Of a DNA stretch of 64,000 nt, positions 21,420 through 33,784 are shown piece by piece. Position 1 is the stretch's first letter. Each line of letters starts with the position of its first letter. The stretch comes from Cymbomonas tetramitiformis (lineage: Eukaryota > Chlorophyta > Pyramimonadophyceae > Pyramimonadales > Pyramimonadaceae), in the NCBI GenBank assembly GCA_001247695.2, contig LGRX02034650.1, forward strand, positions 1 through 64,000. The letters are read 5' to 3'. The notes under the pieces were generated by a model that was given only the letters and a program-made list of their open reading frames with translations, was not told the origin of the DNA and ran no database searches. The position numbers were made by a program, and so were the translations under genes.

Positions 21420-23212
21420 TGCCAAAAGCAAGAAAAGCAAAACAGCCGTACATACTTTCAATACCTCTTTTCGCGTTCTTGGGGACTGTTTTTTCTGGTG
21501 ATTAAAATGACAGTCGCAAACCCTAGGATATAACTTCTGAATTTGACCGATCCGAAGGCTCTGCTGCCCCCAGAGTACCATACACCGAGTACGCCTCATC
21601 GCCTACCGTGGCATGTATGTCATGGCATGTCACCGCGAATCGCGTGAGACGGCATCGTTAGCGTCTATTATTAGTTGATTCCCAACAGACATTTGTTTCA
21701 AATCGAGACCACATTTTGTACATGCTTCAAAGCAGAGATGCTCAATTAAGGGTTTTGAGTAGGGATTATCGTCAAGGCTCGTTACAATATGGCGCATCGA
21801 TTTCTTCGATGTATAGTGCAGTATACTATTACTACCTGCAATGTTGCAAAATTTAAAAGAGATAAGAGATTAGAAGTCAACCAGACGTTTTTCTCATTGC
21901 TACATATAGATCTTAGATATGGGGTGTTCTATGTCAAATATTGCGGAGAAAGCTAAAACGCTGGCGTCCAAACCTCTATTCCGTGGAATTACTTTGGGGC
22001 AAAGCCATCGGATCGGTCAAATTTAGACGTGATGACTTAGTGGGTTTGTAACTATCATAGAATCCGAAGTTTACGAGCTTCTAAAATGTATCAAAGCGCC
22101 TCGAATCGTAACTCGGTCGCTTTGGCCGCGGATTAGCGACTTCCGTTCCGGAGTACTTGCATGTGAAGTGTTACTGTATTATGACTTACGAGAGTCATTT
22201 TAGTATCGCACCAAGCTGCGAGAGAACCGATGGAAATGGCACTCGGTCGACGTTCATCAAATTAAACTCGATCGATGGAAAGTTCATTAAAATTCAACCC
22301 ATAATAACTAGCTCTAGCGGTGCCCAATGCAACACACCACCCTAGATTGTGTAAGCAGGTAGGCAGATTCCCTACACCTAAACAGCATATTCAAGACAGT
22401 GTCCATAGCAAGCACCATCTTTAGAAAATCTAAATCAACAAAGCATATCGAGCCGTGTATCCACTTCAAATGATCCCAAATAATCAAAATTTCAAGATGG
22501 CAACACTTATCTATTCCCCTCGATTCTGACAAGGGGGTATACATAGTTTCAGCGAAGATCAAAGCAAAAATGAAATGAATACATTCTCGTGTCGAACCCA
22601 CCCGCGATTGGGGTCTATCGAATTGGCACACTGCAGAGCACGAACATCAGTTCCTAACAACAGCCTACATGATGGGACGAGTCTGCTTGCTAAGGATCCT
22701 GACTGAGGTGCGTGTGGAAAATCTAGAAATTTCCTCATGGTCTTTCTTTTCAAGTCTCCCAGAAAATCATTCTTAGTTGCCGAAACTTTGCAGTGGGCAA
22801 TTAAGTGTTGGATCGGACAGTGCCTTGTCCGAATATGGTGCTGTGCTCCAATATGTGCACACCCTGCGAAGTTGACTCCTCTGCTAATCCAGCTCGGGAC
22901 AAGATGCGCACACCCTGCGAAGTTGACTCCTCTGCTAATCCAGCTCGGGGCAATATCCAAACACTGATCCCGGCACCACATCCACAGCAACCTCTGAAAG
23001 GTGCAAATGCCGCTTGAAGGCTGACCTGGAAGGACCGCAACGAGCGCCTTGCGGAGATCCACATACCGCTGTAAGGGTGCGCCGAGGTGGTCTGCGCCCA
23101 ACACAGACCAGAGTCAGATGGCAGAAAGCTTCACGTTCCTTCTGGCTGACGCTGCACAAGGTCTTCAATCCTGTACACACTGACTAGCACAGCTGCGAGG
23201 CAAGAGCCTCGC
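21420..23212. other. intergenic; small tandem duplication
   Basis: No supported gene. A segment with core cctgcgaagttgactcctct occurs twice in tandem at about 22860-22950. Frames at 22559-23180 show no family motif, although untranslated sequence of the gene at 23.2 kb must lie here. Confidence 0.4.
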
Positions 23213-26196
23213 TCATACACTCTTCACCCCGGCGGATCCATGACTCGACTGGATAAACCTTCTTGTTTTCCGACTCGTTTTGGGCTCCGGGCGTTCTGAG
23301 AGCTGCAGCTTCGTGTTTGGCCTCTGGTCAATGTTGTACCCGTACGCCGCCACAGATGCAATTGGTGTACTGTGCACCGGGCCGTCCGCATCGTGGTACA
23401 CCACATCTGTCACCTTGTCCTGGCCGAGATTGCACATGAAGAAAGTCCACGTGGCGCCCTCCGTATCCAGCAGGGCGACACCCATCAGACCCTCTGTGGA
23501 GGTTTCTGTAAGGTGGCAGTCGCAGTCCCTGGTAGGGTACACACCGAGCTGCGGCGTGCCGTACTGCTGGTAGCTCCGCATCGTCACGAACGTTCCAGCC
23601 ATGTCCAGGGGGTTGAACGTCTGTTCCACAATCTGCGCAGTCGCCACCGCCAGGTGAGCCGGAATGCGCGGTGGGTTTCGCCATGCCCAGGCACGGAGTG
23701 AGCCCCCCTCCCCCCTCCCCCCGTTGGGCCCTCGCACACGCTGCTGGACACTGGGTCACATATCCTCACCTTGCTGGGAAGACCAGCGGCGTGCAAGGGG
23801 GAGAGGGGGAAGGGAAGGGTGGAACGGGGAGGCGAGCAGCATGAGGGCGTGCGAGGGAAGAATGGAGGGCGAAGGGCGGGGGGAGGGGGGAGGGGGGGAG
23901 GGTTGTACCTGAGTTGAGCAGTTGGAGTTTGCAATCGTGTGGACGTCGAAGAGTGGCCGCTCCTGGCCGAGCCGCCCGCCCGTGAGGAGGTGCCAGTACC
24001 ACTCATAGGGACTCTTCGTCGAGCCCAACGTGCCGATCTCTGCGAACGCCCTGCAGTCGAAGCTGCTCACACCGCCACACACGACGCCTTCGGGGTGGGT
24101 GCTGCGATTCGGGCCCATCTTGGCCCACAACGAGCCGATGCCTGTCCCCCCGCCCCCGACAGCCTGCAGGAGCACGTTGAGCACGGAGGCGTACTTCATG
24201 GGGAAGTATGGCTGGGGGCCCCCAGTACACTTCTGGATGTTTTGTGTAACCACCCGCATGTGAGGGATGTCCCGCAGCACTGCCTGAAGCATCGGCTCGA
24301 GAGGCACAATGATGTTGAAAAGCCCGGCCAAAGGGTAACCCCCATCCTCGCCCTGGAGGAAGCATCCCCTCCCGCCCACACACACTGAGTGGCATGAGGC
24401 CCGCGGACAAAAGCCAGCCCACCATCACCCCGGATGTAAGAAGCATTCAAGAACTTTACAGCTGTACATCAGACATATGGAATATACCCAGGGGAGTAGC
24501 CTGGTATGAGAGGAGGGGGTGAGTGCTGCAAGAACGGGAGAGAGCAAACGACACACTGAACAGCACGAGATCGGCCAACAAAAGCCAGCCCACCATCATC
24601 CCCGTGGATGTGAGAAGCAAATCAAGAGCAGGGCGGGGCCGTGGCAAGATACCACAAACGCATACATATTCCCAACCCAAATGCAAAGCAGCATGGAAAG
24701 ATGATACGATGTGACCGATCGTCGCCAAACAACTGTTGGTCTCTGTTTGTCTCAGCAAACGACACACGCACACAAAACGTGGGGTAGTTGGGAGCTCATC
24801 CAGCTTTGCACTGCAGGTCCGTTATGGAAATATTCCAGGTTGGTGCTCGAGCCCAGGCAAGGCAAATTAAAGTAAATCAGAGGGAAAACCCAGCTGCAGT
24901 GCACGGTCCACCGAGCTTTCCCCCACTTGCCATGGGCACCCCAGAACAAATGCCAACTGTTGCCGGCAACGACACCTGATGGGAAATTGGGTGCGGACTC
25001 GACTTTGCTCTCAGGGGAAGGGCTCAGGGACAGCGGTTGCTTGGGCTGTGGGTGTGACGAAGGGCATGCCTCGGTCCTAGTCCAGGTGTCTGTTGACTGA
25101 CAGCACACGCGGCCTTCGGACAAGTGCACAGGGGTAAGAGTGACAGGGAGAATTTGGGGCGCGCAGGGCTGGCCGAGAGTCAGCTCGCTATCATCCCAGT
25201 GGATGTGAGAAGCATTCAGGAACAGGGCGCGGCCGTGCCAAGATACCACCGACACACAAACCTAAACCAATGCAAAGCAGCATGGATGGATTTATGTGTG
25301 TACCAATCACTGCCGAACACGCGAGACTGCGCAACTGTACGCAACTCAATACCCCTCCCCCCACACACACTGAGCGGCATGAGGCCCGCTGACAAAAGCC
25401 AGCCCACCATCATCCCAGTGAAGGGAGAAGCATTCAGGAATAGGGCGGGGTCGTGGCAAGATACCATTCGCTTCGATACATCCCAAACCAAGCGCAAAGC
25501 AATCCCACCACAAACACGAATCACAGCCGAAAATGTCGGGTTGCTGGGAGCTCATCCAGCTTTGCACCGCAGGTCCGTCATGGAAATATTCCATTCCGGT
25601 GCTCAAGCCCAGGCAAGCTAAAGGTTTCAAACCAAACAGGGGATTCCCCCCCCCGCGCACACACACCTCCCGATTCTCTCCCCACATCACTTGGCTTAGT
25701 CATGCAACGGAGGCGCGAGGCCGAGCTCGGCGCAGCCCTCACAGCCAGGGAGCGGAGGGGGGGCAAAGGAGGGAGGCGCAGGGCACACCTGACTCATTTG
25801 AGCATGCTGATAGATGGCCGGGGCGATGGAGGTGGGCAGCTCGCCTGCGGCATGGGGTTGCTTCTGCCACTGGCAGGTTCCGCGGCCGCTGCCGTCTGGG
25901 TCGAGGAACTCCTGCGAGCCGTGGGCGTTCCAGCAGTCTTGGGCGGCTGTGGTCTCCGGGAAATTGCGCCCGGCTCGCGGTAAGAAGCCGCCGCCCGCCC
26001 CGAAGTCCCCGGAGTAGGGCTGGGAGGGATCCTCCGGGGCATACGCGTTGGCAGTGTCTAGGAAGTACGCGTCGGAGGCGTAAGTGGCGAGGGCGAGGAG
26101 GGCAGTGCCAAGCTCGGCCAGCGCCGGTCGCTCCGTGATCCGCCCCCACAGCACCATCGCCGCCCAGGGCAGCATGGCCTCCTGGTTTGCGTTATG
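23213..26196 (-). CDS. 5'-truncated three-exon gene, possibly GH81-like glucanase
   Basis: Three exons join in phase 0: 26196-25789, 24352-23909 and 23632-23213 (stop), giving 423 residues. Acceptors are GCAAGCAG, CTCCAG and GCGCAG; donors are CAG|GTGTGC and CAG|GTACAA. All three exon lengths are multiples of three, which supports the model. The first exon begins NANQEAMLPWAAMVLWG..., reminiscent of the NQES...LWG...LG catalytic region of glycoside hydrolase family 81 endo-1,3-beta-glucanases. The second and third exons are cysteine- and glycine-containing and I do not recognise them. The acceptor at 26197 requires an upstream exon, but that side holds a minisatellite and the 3' end of the NLR gene on the same strand. 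The 5' part therefore appears lost, or is spliced from far upstream. Confidence 0.55.
24376..25625. repeat. intron of the GH81-like gene with diverged internal duplications
   Basis: The block beginning acaaaagccagcccaccatc appears at about 24410, 24580 and 25395, with a partial copy at 25180. The block with core gggagctcatccagctttgc appears at about 24790 and 25547. Copies are about 85-90% alike by eye. No coding signal. Confidence 0.75.
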
Positions 26197-26229
26197 CTGC
26201 TTGCCGGAAGCATGCTATTAGATACCCAT

Positions 26230-26540
26230 TTCCCTCCGGCATCAGATCAACCGCACCTCCGCCCTCTTTCCCTCCGGCATCAGATCAGCCGCACCTCCGC
26301 CCTCTTTCCCTCCAACGTCAGATCAACCGCACCTCCGCCCTCTTTCCTCCGACGTCAGATCAACCGCACCTCCGCCCTTCCTCCGGCATCAGATCAACCG
26401 CACCTCCGCCCCTCTTTCCTCCGGCATCAGATCAGCCGCACTCTCCGCCCCTCTTCCTCCGGCATCAGATCAACCGCACCTCCGCCCCTCTTTCCTCCGG
26501 CATCAGATCAGCCGCACCTCCGCCCCTCTTTCCCTCCAAC
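26230..26540. repeat. 38-bp minisatellite, about 8 copies, at the NLR 3' end
   Basis: The core cggcatcagatcaaccgcac repeats every 36-40 bp with length variation in the C/T run. On the minus strand each unit contains a TGA (VRLI-stop), so the array supplies the stop codon of the NLR reading frames. Confidence 0.93.
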
Positions 26541-29500
26541 GCCAGATGCCCCTGCATGGTGGCCGCACTCCCCGCCGGCAGACTCCACACGCGAGCTGTC
26601 TTGTCCCAGCTGGCCGTGGCCAGCTGCGTGTCGTGTCCGGGCTGAACGCCACTCCTGTAACGCCGCCTGAGTGCCCCTGCATAGTGGCCGTGCACTCCCC
26701 GCTCGGCACACTCCACACGCATGCCGTGTTGTCCATGCTGGCCGTGGCCAGCAGCGTGCCGTCCGGGCTGAACGCCACGCTTGTAACCTCGCCTGAGTGC
26801 CCCTGCATGGTGGCCGTGCACTCTCCACTGGACACACTCCACACGCATGCCGTCTTGTCCTTGCTGGCCGTGACCAGCTGCGTGCCGTCCGGGCTAAAAG
26901 CCACCCCTATAACGCCGCCTGAGTGCCCCTGCATGGTGGTTGTGCACTTCCCGCTCGACACACTCCATACGCGAGCCGTGTAGTCCATGCTGGCAGTGGC
27001 CAGCAGCGTGCCGTCCGGGCTGAACGCCACCCCTGTAACCTCGCGTGAGTGCCCCTGCATGGTGGCCGTGCACTCCCCGCTCGAAAGACTCCACACGCGA
27101 GCCGTCTTGTCCCATCGCTGGCCGTGGCCAGCTGCGTGCCGTCCGGGCTGAACGCCACCCCTGTAACGCCGCCTGAGTGCCCCTGCATGGTGGCCGTGCA
27201 CTCGCCGCTCGACAGACTCCACACGCGAGCCGTCTTGTCCCAGCTGGCTGTGGCCAGGTGCGTGCCGTCCGGGCTGAACGCCACCCCTGTAACGCCGTCT
27301 GAGTGCCCCTGCATGTTGGCCTTGCACTCGCCGCTCGACAGACTCCACACGCGAGCCGTGTTGTCATTGCTGGCCGTGGCCAGCTGCGTGCCGTCCGGGC
27401 TGAACGCCACCCCTGTAACGCCGCCTGAGTGCCCCTGCATGGTGGCCGTGCACTCGCCGCTCGACAGACTCCACACGCGAGCCGTCTTGTCCCAGCTGGC
27501 CGTGGCCAGCTGCGTGCCGTCCGGGCTGAACGCCACCCCTTTAACCGAGCCTAAGTGCCCCTGCATGGTGGCCGTGCACTCCCCGCTCGGCACACTCCAC
27601 ACGCATGCCGTGTTGTCCCCGCTGGCCGTGGCCAGCTGTGTGCCGTCCGGGCTGAACGCCACCCCTGTAACGCCGCCTGAGTGCCCCTGCATGGTGGTTG
27701 TGCACTCCCCGCTCGAAAGACTCCACACGCATGCCGTGTTGTCCATGCTGGCCGTGGCCAGCTGCGTGCCGTCCTGGCTGAACGCCACCCCTGTAACCTT
27801 GCCTGAGTGCCCCTGCATGGTGGCCGTGCACTCCCCGCTTGACACACTCCACACACGAGCCGTGTTGTCCCCACTGGCCGTGGCCAGCCGCGTGCCGTCC
27901 GGGCTGAACGCCACCCCTGTAACCTTGCCTAAGTGCCCCTGCATGGTGGCCGTACACTCCCCGCTCGACAGACTCCACACACGAGCCGTCTTGTCCCAGC
28001 TGGCGGTGGCCAGCTGCGTGCCGTCCGGGCTGAACGCCACCCCTGTAATGTCACCTGAGTGCCCCTGCATGGTGGCCGTGCACTCCCCGCTCGACAGACT
28101 CCACACGCGAGGCGTCTTATCATTGCTGGCCGTGGCCAGCTGCGTGCCGTCCGGGCTGAACGCCACCCCTGTCACCAAGCCTGAGTGCCCCTGCATGGTG
28201 GCCGTACACTCCCCGCTCGACAGACTCCACACGCGAGCCGTGTTGTCCCTGCTGGCCGTGGCCAGCTGCGTGCCGTCCGGGCTGAACGCCACCGCACTGA
28301 CAAAGCTTGAGTGCCCCATAAACACTCCGATCGTTGGCGCCCAATTCCTCCCCCGGTTCACACAGAAGCCGCTCCCATCGCCAAGGACCTCCACACATTC
28401 CCACCCGCGCCGCGCTGTGTGCTCCGCCGCCTTCCTATGCGGCACGGAGCCCAGCGGCGCGGTCCCCCACGCCGTGGCTGCAAAGTGCTCCAGGCACGGG
28501 TTCTTCTCGAGCTCGTGCATCGCCAGGCGCAGCCACCGCAGCATGTCGTAGCTCACCTCGCTGTGCGCGCTCTGCGGAATGCTCCCCAGGGCCTGCGCCG
28601 CCCGCCCGGCGTTCCTGCTCCGCGCCACGCGCACCAGGAAGCTCCAATCCAAGAGCGCCTCGTCCAGCTGCCGGCGCGCTCCGTCCGGGAGGCGGCTTGA
28701 CGCCAGGTGGAACAGCAGGTACTTCAAGCAGTACGCCGACGGGGATGCGCGGTCCCGGCTCAGGAAGGCCCCGAGGCGCTCGTGCCCCCGCGCCACCTCC
28801 AAGGCGCGCACCACCGTGCCCTCCGCCTGGCTCTCTTGCAGCAGCCAGTCGCTCAGGCTCTTGTGCAGCAGGTACACGTGGTGCTCCGCCACGTAGAACA
28901 GGCACCCCCACCCCGGCAGCCGCGGCATCGCTCCGGCCAGGCCCATGCGCTGCAGCGAGGACTCCGCCAGGGGCTCCTGCGCCGCCAGCAGGGCCTCCAG
29001 CAGCGCCAGCACCCCGTCCCTGTCCTCGGCGTTCAGCTCGGCCAGCGCGGAGGCGAACACCCGCCGGTACGCACTGTACACGTCACTCAAGTCGGCGTGG
29101 TCCTTCCCCCAAGAGTCGCCCAGCGCGGCGCACTCCTTCGCCACGGTGTGGTAGACCAGGACGCCGGTGCCCTGCGCGCCAGGCTCCGCGGCCGCCTCGC
29201 TCCGAAGAGCCTCCGGCCTCAGCAGCGTGACGCTGTCCGCGAAGATGCGCCCCAGCAGCGGCTCGATCTGCGAGCACACCGCGTCGGGGCGCGTCGTGAT
29301 GACGAAGCGCACGTTGGCTCCAAGCTGCACGAGCTGCCGCGTCAGCAGCTGCAACGTCTTGTTGCCGCAGGCTTTGACGTTCCCCCTGAACCCCGGCAGG
29401 TACTGCTCCGGCGGGTCGGCCTCGTCCAGCGCGTCCAGCAGGATGAGCACCGGCTCCCGCACGTGCCCCAGCGGCGCCTGCAGGAGGTCGCGGAAGGCGC

Positions 29501-31052
29501 TCTCCGGGTCGACGAGCGCCGTGACGTGAGCGGGGTCCAGGGCGAAGAGGCGCTCCCGGAAGGCCGTGCTCCGCGAGGCGAGCTGGTGCGCGAGGCTCCT
29601 GATGGCGAGCACCGGGTCCAGGCGGCGCTGGTCGCTGTACTTCAGGAAGTGCGCCGCCACCACGAGCCGCGGCCGCTCCGCCGCCAGATGATCCATCAGC
29701 GTGGTGCAAATGGTGGACTTCCCGGTGCCCGCGCCCGCGAGCACGCACAGAGCGCGGTGCGGCCCGTCCAGCCACGCCTCCACGGCGCCCCACTCCCACG
29801 CGGTGCCCGCCGAGCGCTGGCGGTGCCGCTGCTGGTCCGCGCGGTAGCTCAGTGGGGCGAGAAGCAGGCTGGTCTTCAGCATGTGATTGAACGTGGCCGC
29901 GTCGCCGTGATGCTCCCGCACCCGCTGGAGGATCATCGCCTTGTCCGCCAGATGGAAGCACTGCGCCTCCTCGATGTCGATGCTGCCCACGATCTGGACC
30001 CGGTCCTCCTCGGACATCAGCATCTGCAGCCCGTCGCTGCCGTGGTGCCAGATGGTGGCGTCCCACTCGTACACACACCACGCGCGCGTCGCCGGGTTCA
30101 TGCGCGCCATGTCCACCACCACGATGGTGCCCACGCAGTGCTCCACCACGTCCTCGAACGCCATCACGTCCTGCCGGTTCTGCTGGTGCAGCGCCTCCCG
30201 ATGCTGGTTCACCGCGAACACGTCCACCCACACGCGCGTCTCGTCGCTCGCGCTCACCAGGAACTCCAGCACCCGGTTGAACAACGTCGCGAAGGCGCCC
30301 TTCCACGCATGGCTGATGAAGTAGCTCGGCCGGCCCACCGCCTCCGCCGCCACATACTCCGGCAGGTCCACCAGCCGGCACTGCCTCGCCTCCGTCCTCG
30401 GCACCACAAACTCCTTCACCACCTCCTCGGTCGTCATCGTGTTCCACCGTTCCCCGAACTGCGCCCTCAGCGTCACGCCGAGGCCGCGCAGCGCCGCCAG
30501 GCTGAGCCCTTTGAACACCGTCGCCGGAGGCGGAATCTCCACGGTTGTTCCCATCTTCGCCTTCGAGTCGTATTCGCTCAACCCAGCGTAATCAACAACC
30601 TCGTGCTGCTGTGTGGTTGTGTGATGGTTGACTGCCAAGAAGTCCAGCCACACGTACGCCTCCACCTCCTCCGCGTCTTCCAGCGTGCGCTGAATCTTCT
30701 CGAGGACGGTGACGAAGGGGGAGTTCCACGTCATCGGGCGCACGAAGTGTGTGGGCGTTCCCACTTCGCTGCCATCCACGTACTGCACGAGCTCGATGAA
30801 CCTGCAACGAGAGCTCTTTGTGCGCTCCAGCACGAAATCCACGACCACGTCCTCGATGGTCACAGCAGCGAGCGGGCGGCCCTGGTGAGCAAAGAAGCTC
30901 TCAAGATGGAGGCGGAGCTGTTTCACGGCCTGGGCACTGATGCCAAGATCCCACATGCTCTGCCCACGAAAGTTAGGCTCCTCTTGCACGCGCCTCTCCG
31001 CCTCTCCCAGCAGGCGCTCCTCGCTTGCCTCGTCGTGCTCGGTGCTGTCCAT
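26465..31052 (-). pseudogene. TIR-like/NACHT/WD40 NLR-type protein with two 3' frameshifts
   Basis: A STAND-class sensor. ATG at 31052 in a good context (GAGAAATGG). Residues 98-140 (PTHFVRPMTW ... WLDFLAVNHH) and 240-285 (RPSYFISHAW ... WVDVFAVNQHRE) form two tandem TIR-like modules, the first degenerate (S and H of ISHAW lost). The NACHT ATPase has Walker A LAGAGTGKST at about 437-446 and Walker B LILLDALDEAD at about 534-545. From residue 905 come 14 WD40 repeats of 42 residues, enough for two seven-bladed propellers. The frame is open for 1381 codons. It then shifts inside repeat 10 (about 27110, two extra bases) and again inside repeat 14 (about 26635). Both shifts keep repeat homology on the other side, so they are recent lesions or assembly errors in a homogeneous array. 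If they are errors the gene is intact. In fungi this architecture senses non-self and triggers cell death; the role here is inference. Confidence 0.85.
26545..28325 (-). repeat. 14 x 126-bp WD40-encoding tandem repeat
   Basis: Each 126-bp unit encodes one WD40 blade of the form QGHS..VTGVAFSPDGTQLA TAS.D.TA.VWS..SGECTATM. Units are almost identical in DNA. Differences cluster at the two residues after GHS, the residue before the D in TAS.D, the N/K after it, and R/C before VW. Confidence 0.95.
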
Positions 31053-32860
31053 TTCTCTTTCTCGCTTCCCAAATGCCTTTCGAAGCCTTTCCTCTACTGC
31101 CTTGTTAACCCGATTTCTCCGAGCCTGCTACTCAGAAAGCTGTCACGCCGCGTTCTTCCTGTTCCCGTGCCACCTGCCGTATCGCCTGCGCCCGCCTCCA
31201 GTTGCTACTCCTTCTCGTCTTTATGCCGTTGGCCCTCCGTGGATGCACACCCACCCGGCTTGAAGAGAGCTGCAGAACTTTCTGAAGTTTACTTTAAATC
31301 TTCTGCCTCCGCCCGCTCTGCAAGCCAACAAGCCCGCTTAGCCCCGGTATCAGAGCGGCTTTTAACCCAGGCGCCCGCAACGTTATCACACCCTTTCAAT
31401 TCATCATGCTCTAAACGTATGCGGTTCAGAGAAAACATGAGGATATGAAGAGGTAGCTTTAGGGTAGTGATCCTGACCCTGCTCTACCCGGCGAAGCCGT
31501 GAAAGTGCAAGCGGTTGCCTTCGCGCATCCTTCTTGTGGAGAGTGCACTTTCGTTTACCCTCGGATCTCGCAGCACACAACATTTTTCTTTTTCAGGTTC
31601 CGCATCACAGGACATCATGACACGCAGAGGGTGGCGTGGCACGCAGGAGCGGCGTGTGTGAAGTACCACGACAGGATGCGGCACCAGCAAGAGCACCAGC
31701 GAGGGAGGGTTGCCGGGCAACACTAAAAGCTCACAAGATAAGACTGTTGAGGATCAGCCGTAGAAGGCGCGGGAGGGGACAGACCATTACATAATCGTTG
31801 AGTAGTAGGTACGGATGGTGCGAGAGTAGAGTGCTGAGGTGAAGCAGAAGAAGGTCCAGCAGTTGGAGGAGGAGGCCGTGGTAGCACAGCCAAGCTCTAC
31901 AGAGTGGCGGAAAATTTGCTGAAACGTCTGTTTCTGCCCGCTCTGCAAGGCCGCACGCCCCCACTTAGCCCTGGCGGTATCTAACTCAAGCGCCCGCAAC
32001 TTCATCATACCCTTTCAACTTGCCATGTTCTGAACATATGTGGTCGGAAGAAATGCGATGCAAAAACAAAGTAAAAAAATGGTACTCCTTGATTCCGAAT
32101 GGCCTCATCGTGAGTCACGCGCGAATCACGCGTCAGGACAGTCTGCGTGCACCAACGCCCAAAAAGAAAGACATAATACGAACCAAAAAGTGGGACACTA
32201 GAAGCTGTCCAGACAGAAGAACTCACCCTCACGAATCGGCGAGCAGTGAGAAAGGATGCGCGCCGCGTCTTCGCTAAAGTATTGCACCCAGCGGGGTGAG
32301 AAAGGCTACTGTTCAACTGTATTCCGGTACGGTCAAGTGTGAGCTGGTAGCTTGGTGCAGGTATTGTTTTTGTTTACAGGCCTCGAGTGAAGAGTTAGTT
32401 AGCAGTTCGGTTACACCTTCTATTCAATATTGTTACCGGAGCCTACTGGAATGGAAGTTCTGACCGAACGCGGAAGAAACAATCACTAGCTTTTACCTTG
32501 TACCTAACTTGTATTTTTTTAAGTACACAGTATCGTGTACTAAAAAAAATCAATGTTTCGGTTAGGGTTTGATCGAGATTTACGTGACACATAACATGAC
32601 ATATGAGCTTGGCATGGTAACCCATGATATACTAGGCCAGTCGATCTAAAGATCTCCACTAGGCCTGCGACCGAATATTTGCGATCGGACGGCACTGGCA
32701 CGATACGATTAGTAACCGGGTATATTTATGACACATCTGGTTTGGACCAATGAAAACGTGCCACGGAGGCAGCAATTCTGAGCTATATTAATGATGAAAT
32801 GCTGATGTGGAAGTGAGGCGGCCACGTGCTCAGAACTGGATTGGTCAGTGCATTGACGTG
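31053..32860. other. upstream region of the NLR gene with a diverged direct repeat
   Basis: No gene. Segments at about 31305-31440 and 31925-32050 are diverged copies of each other (shared ctgcccgctctgcaag, gcgcccgcaac, atcataccctttcaa). This places a roughly 130-bp duplication about 250 and 870 bp 5' of the NLR start codon. Confidence 0.5.
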
Positions 32861-32990
32861 TTCCCAATGTTCGGAAGAATCCATTGAATATTGGTGCTGA
32901 TCAGCACCAATATTCAGAATATTGGGGCCATACAGCCCCAATATTCAAATGGAATCTTCTGAACTTGGGAAAATGCCAATCCTGAACACG
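32821..32990. repeat. foldback inverted repeat split by an LTR retrotransposon
   Basis: The arm ttcccaatgttcggaagaat... at 32861-32895 is complemented by 32935-32971. Inside are the perfect palindrome TTGGTGCTGATCAGCACCAA and the hairpin GAATATTGGGGC/GCCCCAATATTC. Further out, ggccacgtgctcag (32819 onward) pairs with sequence that continues only after the retrotransposon (ctgaacacg + tggc at 36568). The element thus landed in the right arm of a pre-existing foldback element. Confidence 0.75.
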
Positions 32991-33231
32991 TGCTGGACTT
33001 CGGGTTTAGGCTTAGTTATTATGGGCTCTGACTAGCCCCTAGCCTGACCCTGCTTCCGTTTCGTGTCCGTGACATCCTAGCACTGTACTGTACAATAGTA
33101 CAGTACAGTAGTACAGTCATTGTTACTGTCTGGGTTTCCGAGAGCATAAAGCTCCGGCCAGACACTGTTTATGGGATGATCAGTTTCATGCTTAGCGAGC
33201 TTAGCCGGACAGCGTATCTGTCTTCCTCGCA
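32991..33231 (+). repeat. 5' LTR of copy B
   Basis: 241 bp; identical to 36322-36562 except one T/G difference near the 3' end. Central GTACTGTAC-type dyads. Confidence 0.95.
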
Positions 33232-33494
33232 GGTTATAGGCCGCACCGGCTTTCCGGTGATTCTGATGATGGCACAGCGCCTTGCTGTTGCCATGTTCGG
33301 CTAAGTAGGACGTAGGAGGGGTTGAGCGCCCACTTGGGCGGTGGTGAATTCTTACGGTATGGCCTTTTGACTTGGCAGTGATGGCGGCACGCGTTGTGCT
33401 CGCCTTCGCTGCACAGGAGATCAGTTGGTGACAGATTTTATTTTTACGGAAGCATCGTCGCAGCGAGGGTTATTCTGTTTCGTGCGCCGCTGGC

Positions 33495-33784
33495 AGGGAA
33501 GATATCTTACCCCGATTGGCCGGCCCCGGGCCGAACTGAGTCGCCAAAATGAGGCCCGGGCCGAAGAGGGACCGAAAGAGAAATTGCTTTCGGGCCGAAC
33601 CAATTTGGCGCAAATTTCTAAAAATTTGATGAAAATTTTGCGATTTTTGCATTTTCCCATACTTAAGATTAAAATTTTCGCGCCTGCGGCGGGCATTTTG
33701 TAGTTCGGACCGGGCGGGCCGAAGACGGGCCGAAAGAATTTTTGATTTGGGGCCGTACCAGCTCAACGGAAGATATCTTCCCTG
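33495..33784. mobile_element. 290-bp hAT-type MITE nested in copy B
   Basis: Perfect 15-bp terminal inverted repeats CAGGGAAGATATCTT (33495-33509) and AAGATATCTTCCCTG (33770-33784) are flanked by an exact 8-bp duplication GCCGCTGG (33487-33494 and 33785-33792). CAGGG termini and 8-bp duplications are the hAT signature. Copy A has the uninterrupted target (one GCCGCTGG at about 20904), proving the insertion. It encodes nothing. Confidence 0.93.

Noticed and set aside
27049..28551. 500-codon plus-strand ORF
   Set aside because: Antisense shadow of the WD40-encoding repeats.
28707..31448. 913-codon plus-strand ORF antisense to the NLR gene
   Set aside because: Composition is Arg/His/Gln/Leu-rich nonsense produced by the GC-rich third positions of the NLR reading frame; no motif, and the minus strand has clear NACHT/WD40 coding.
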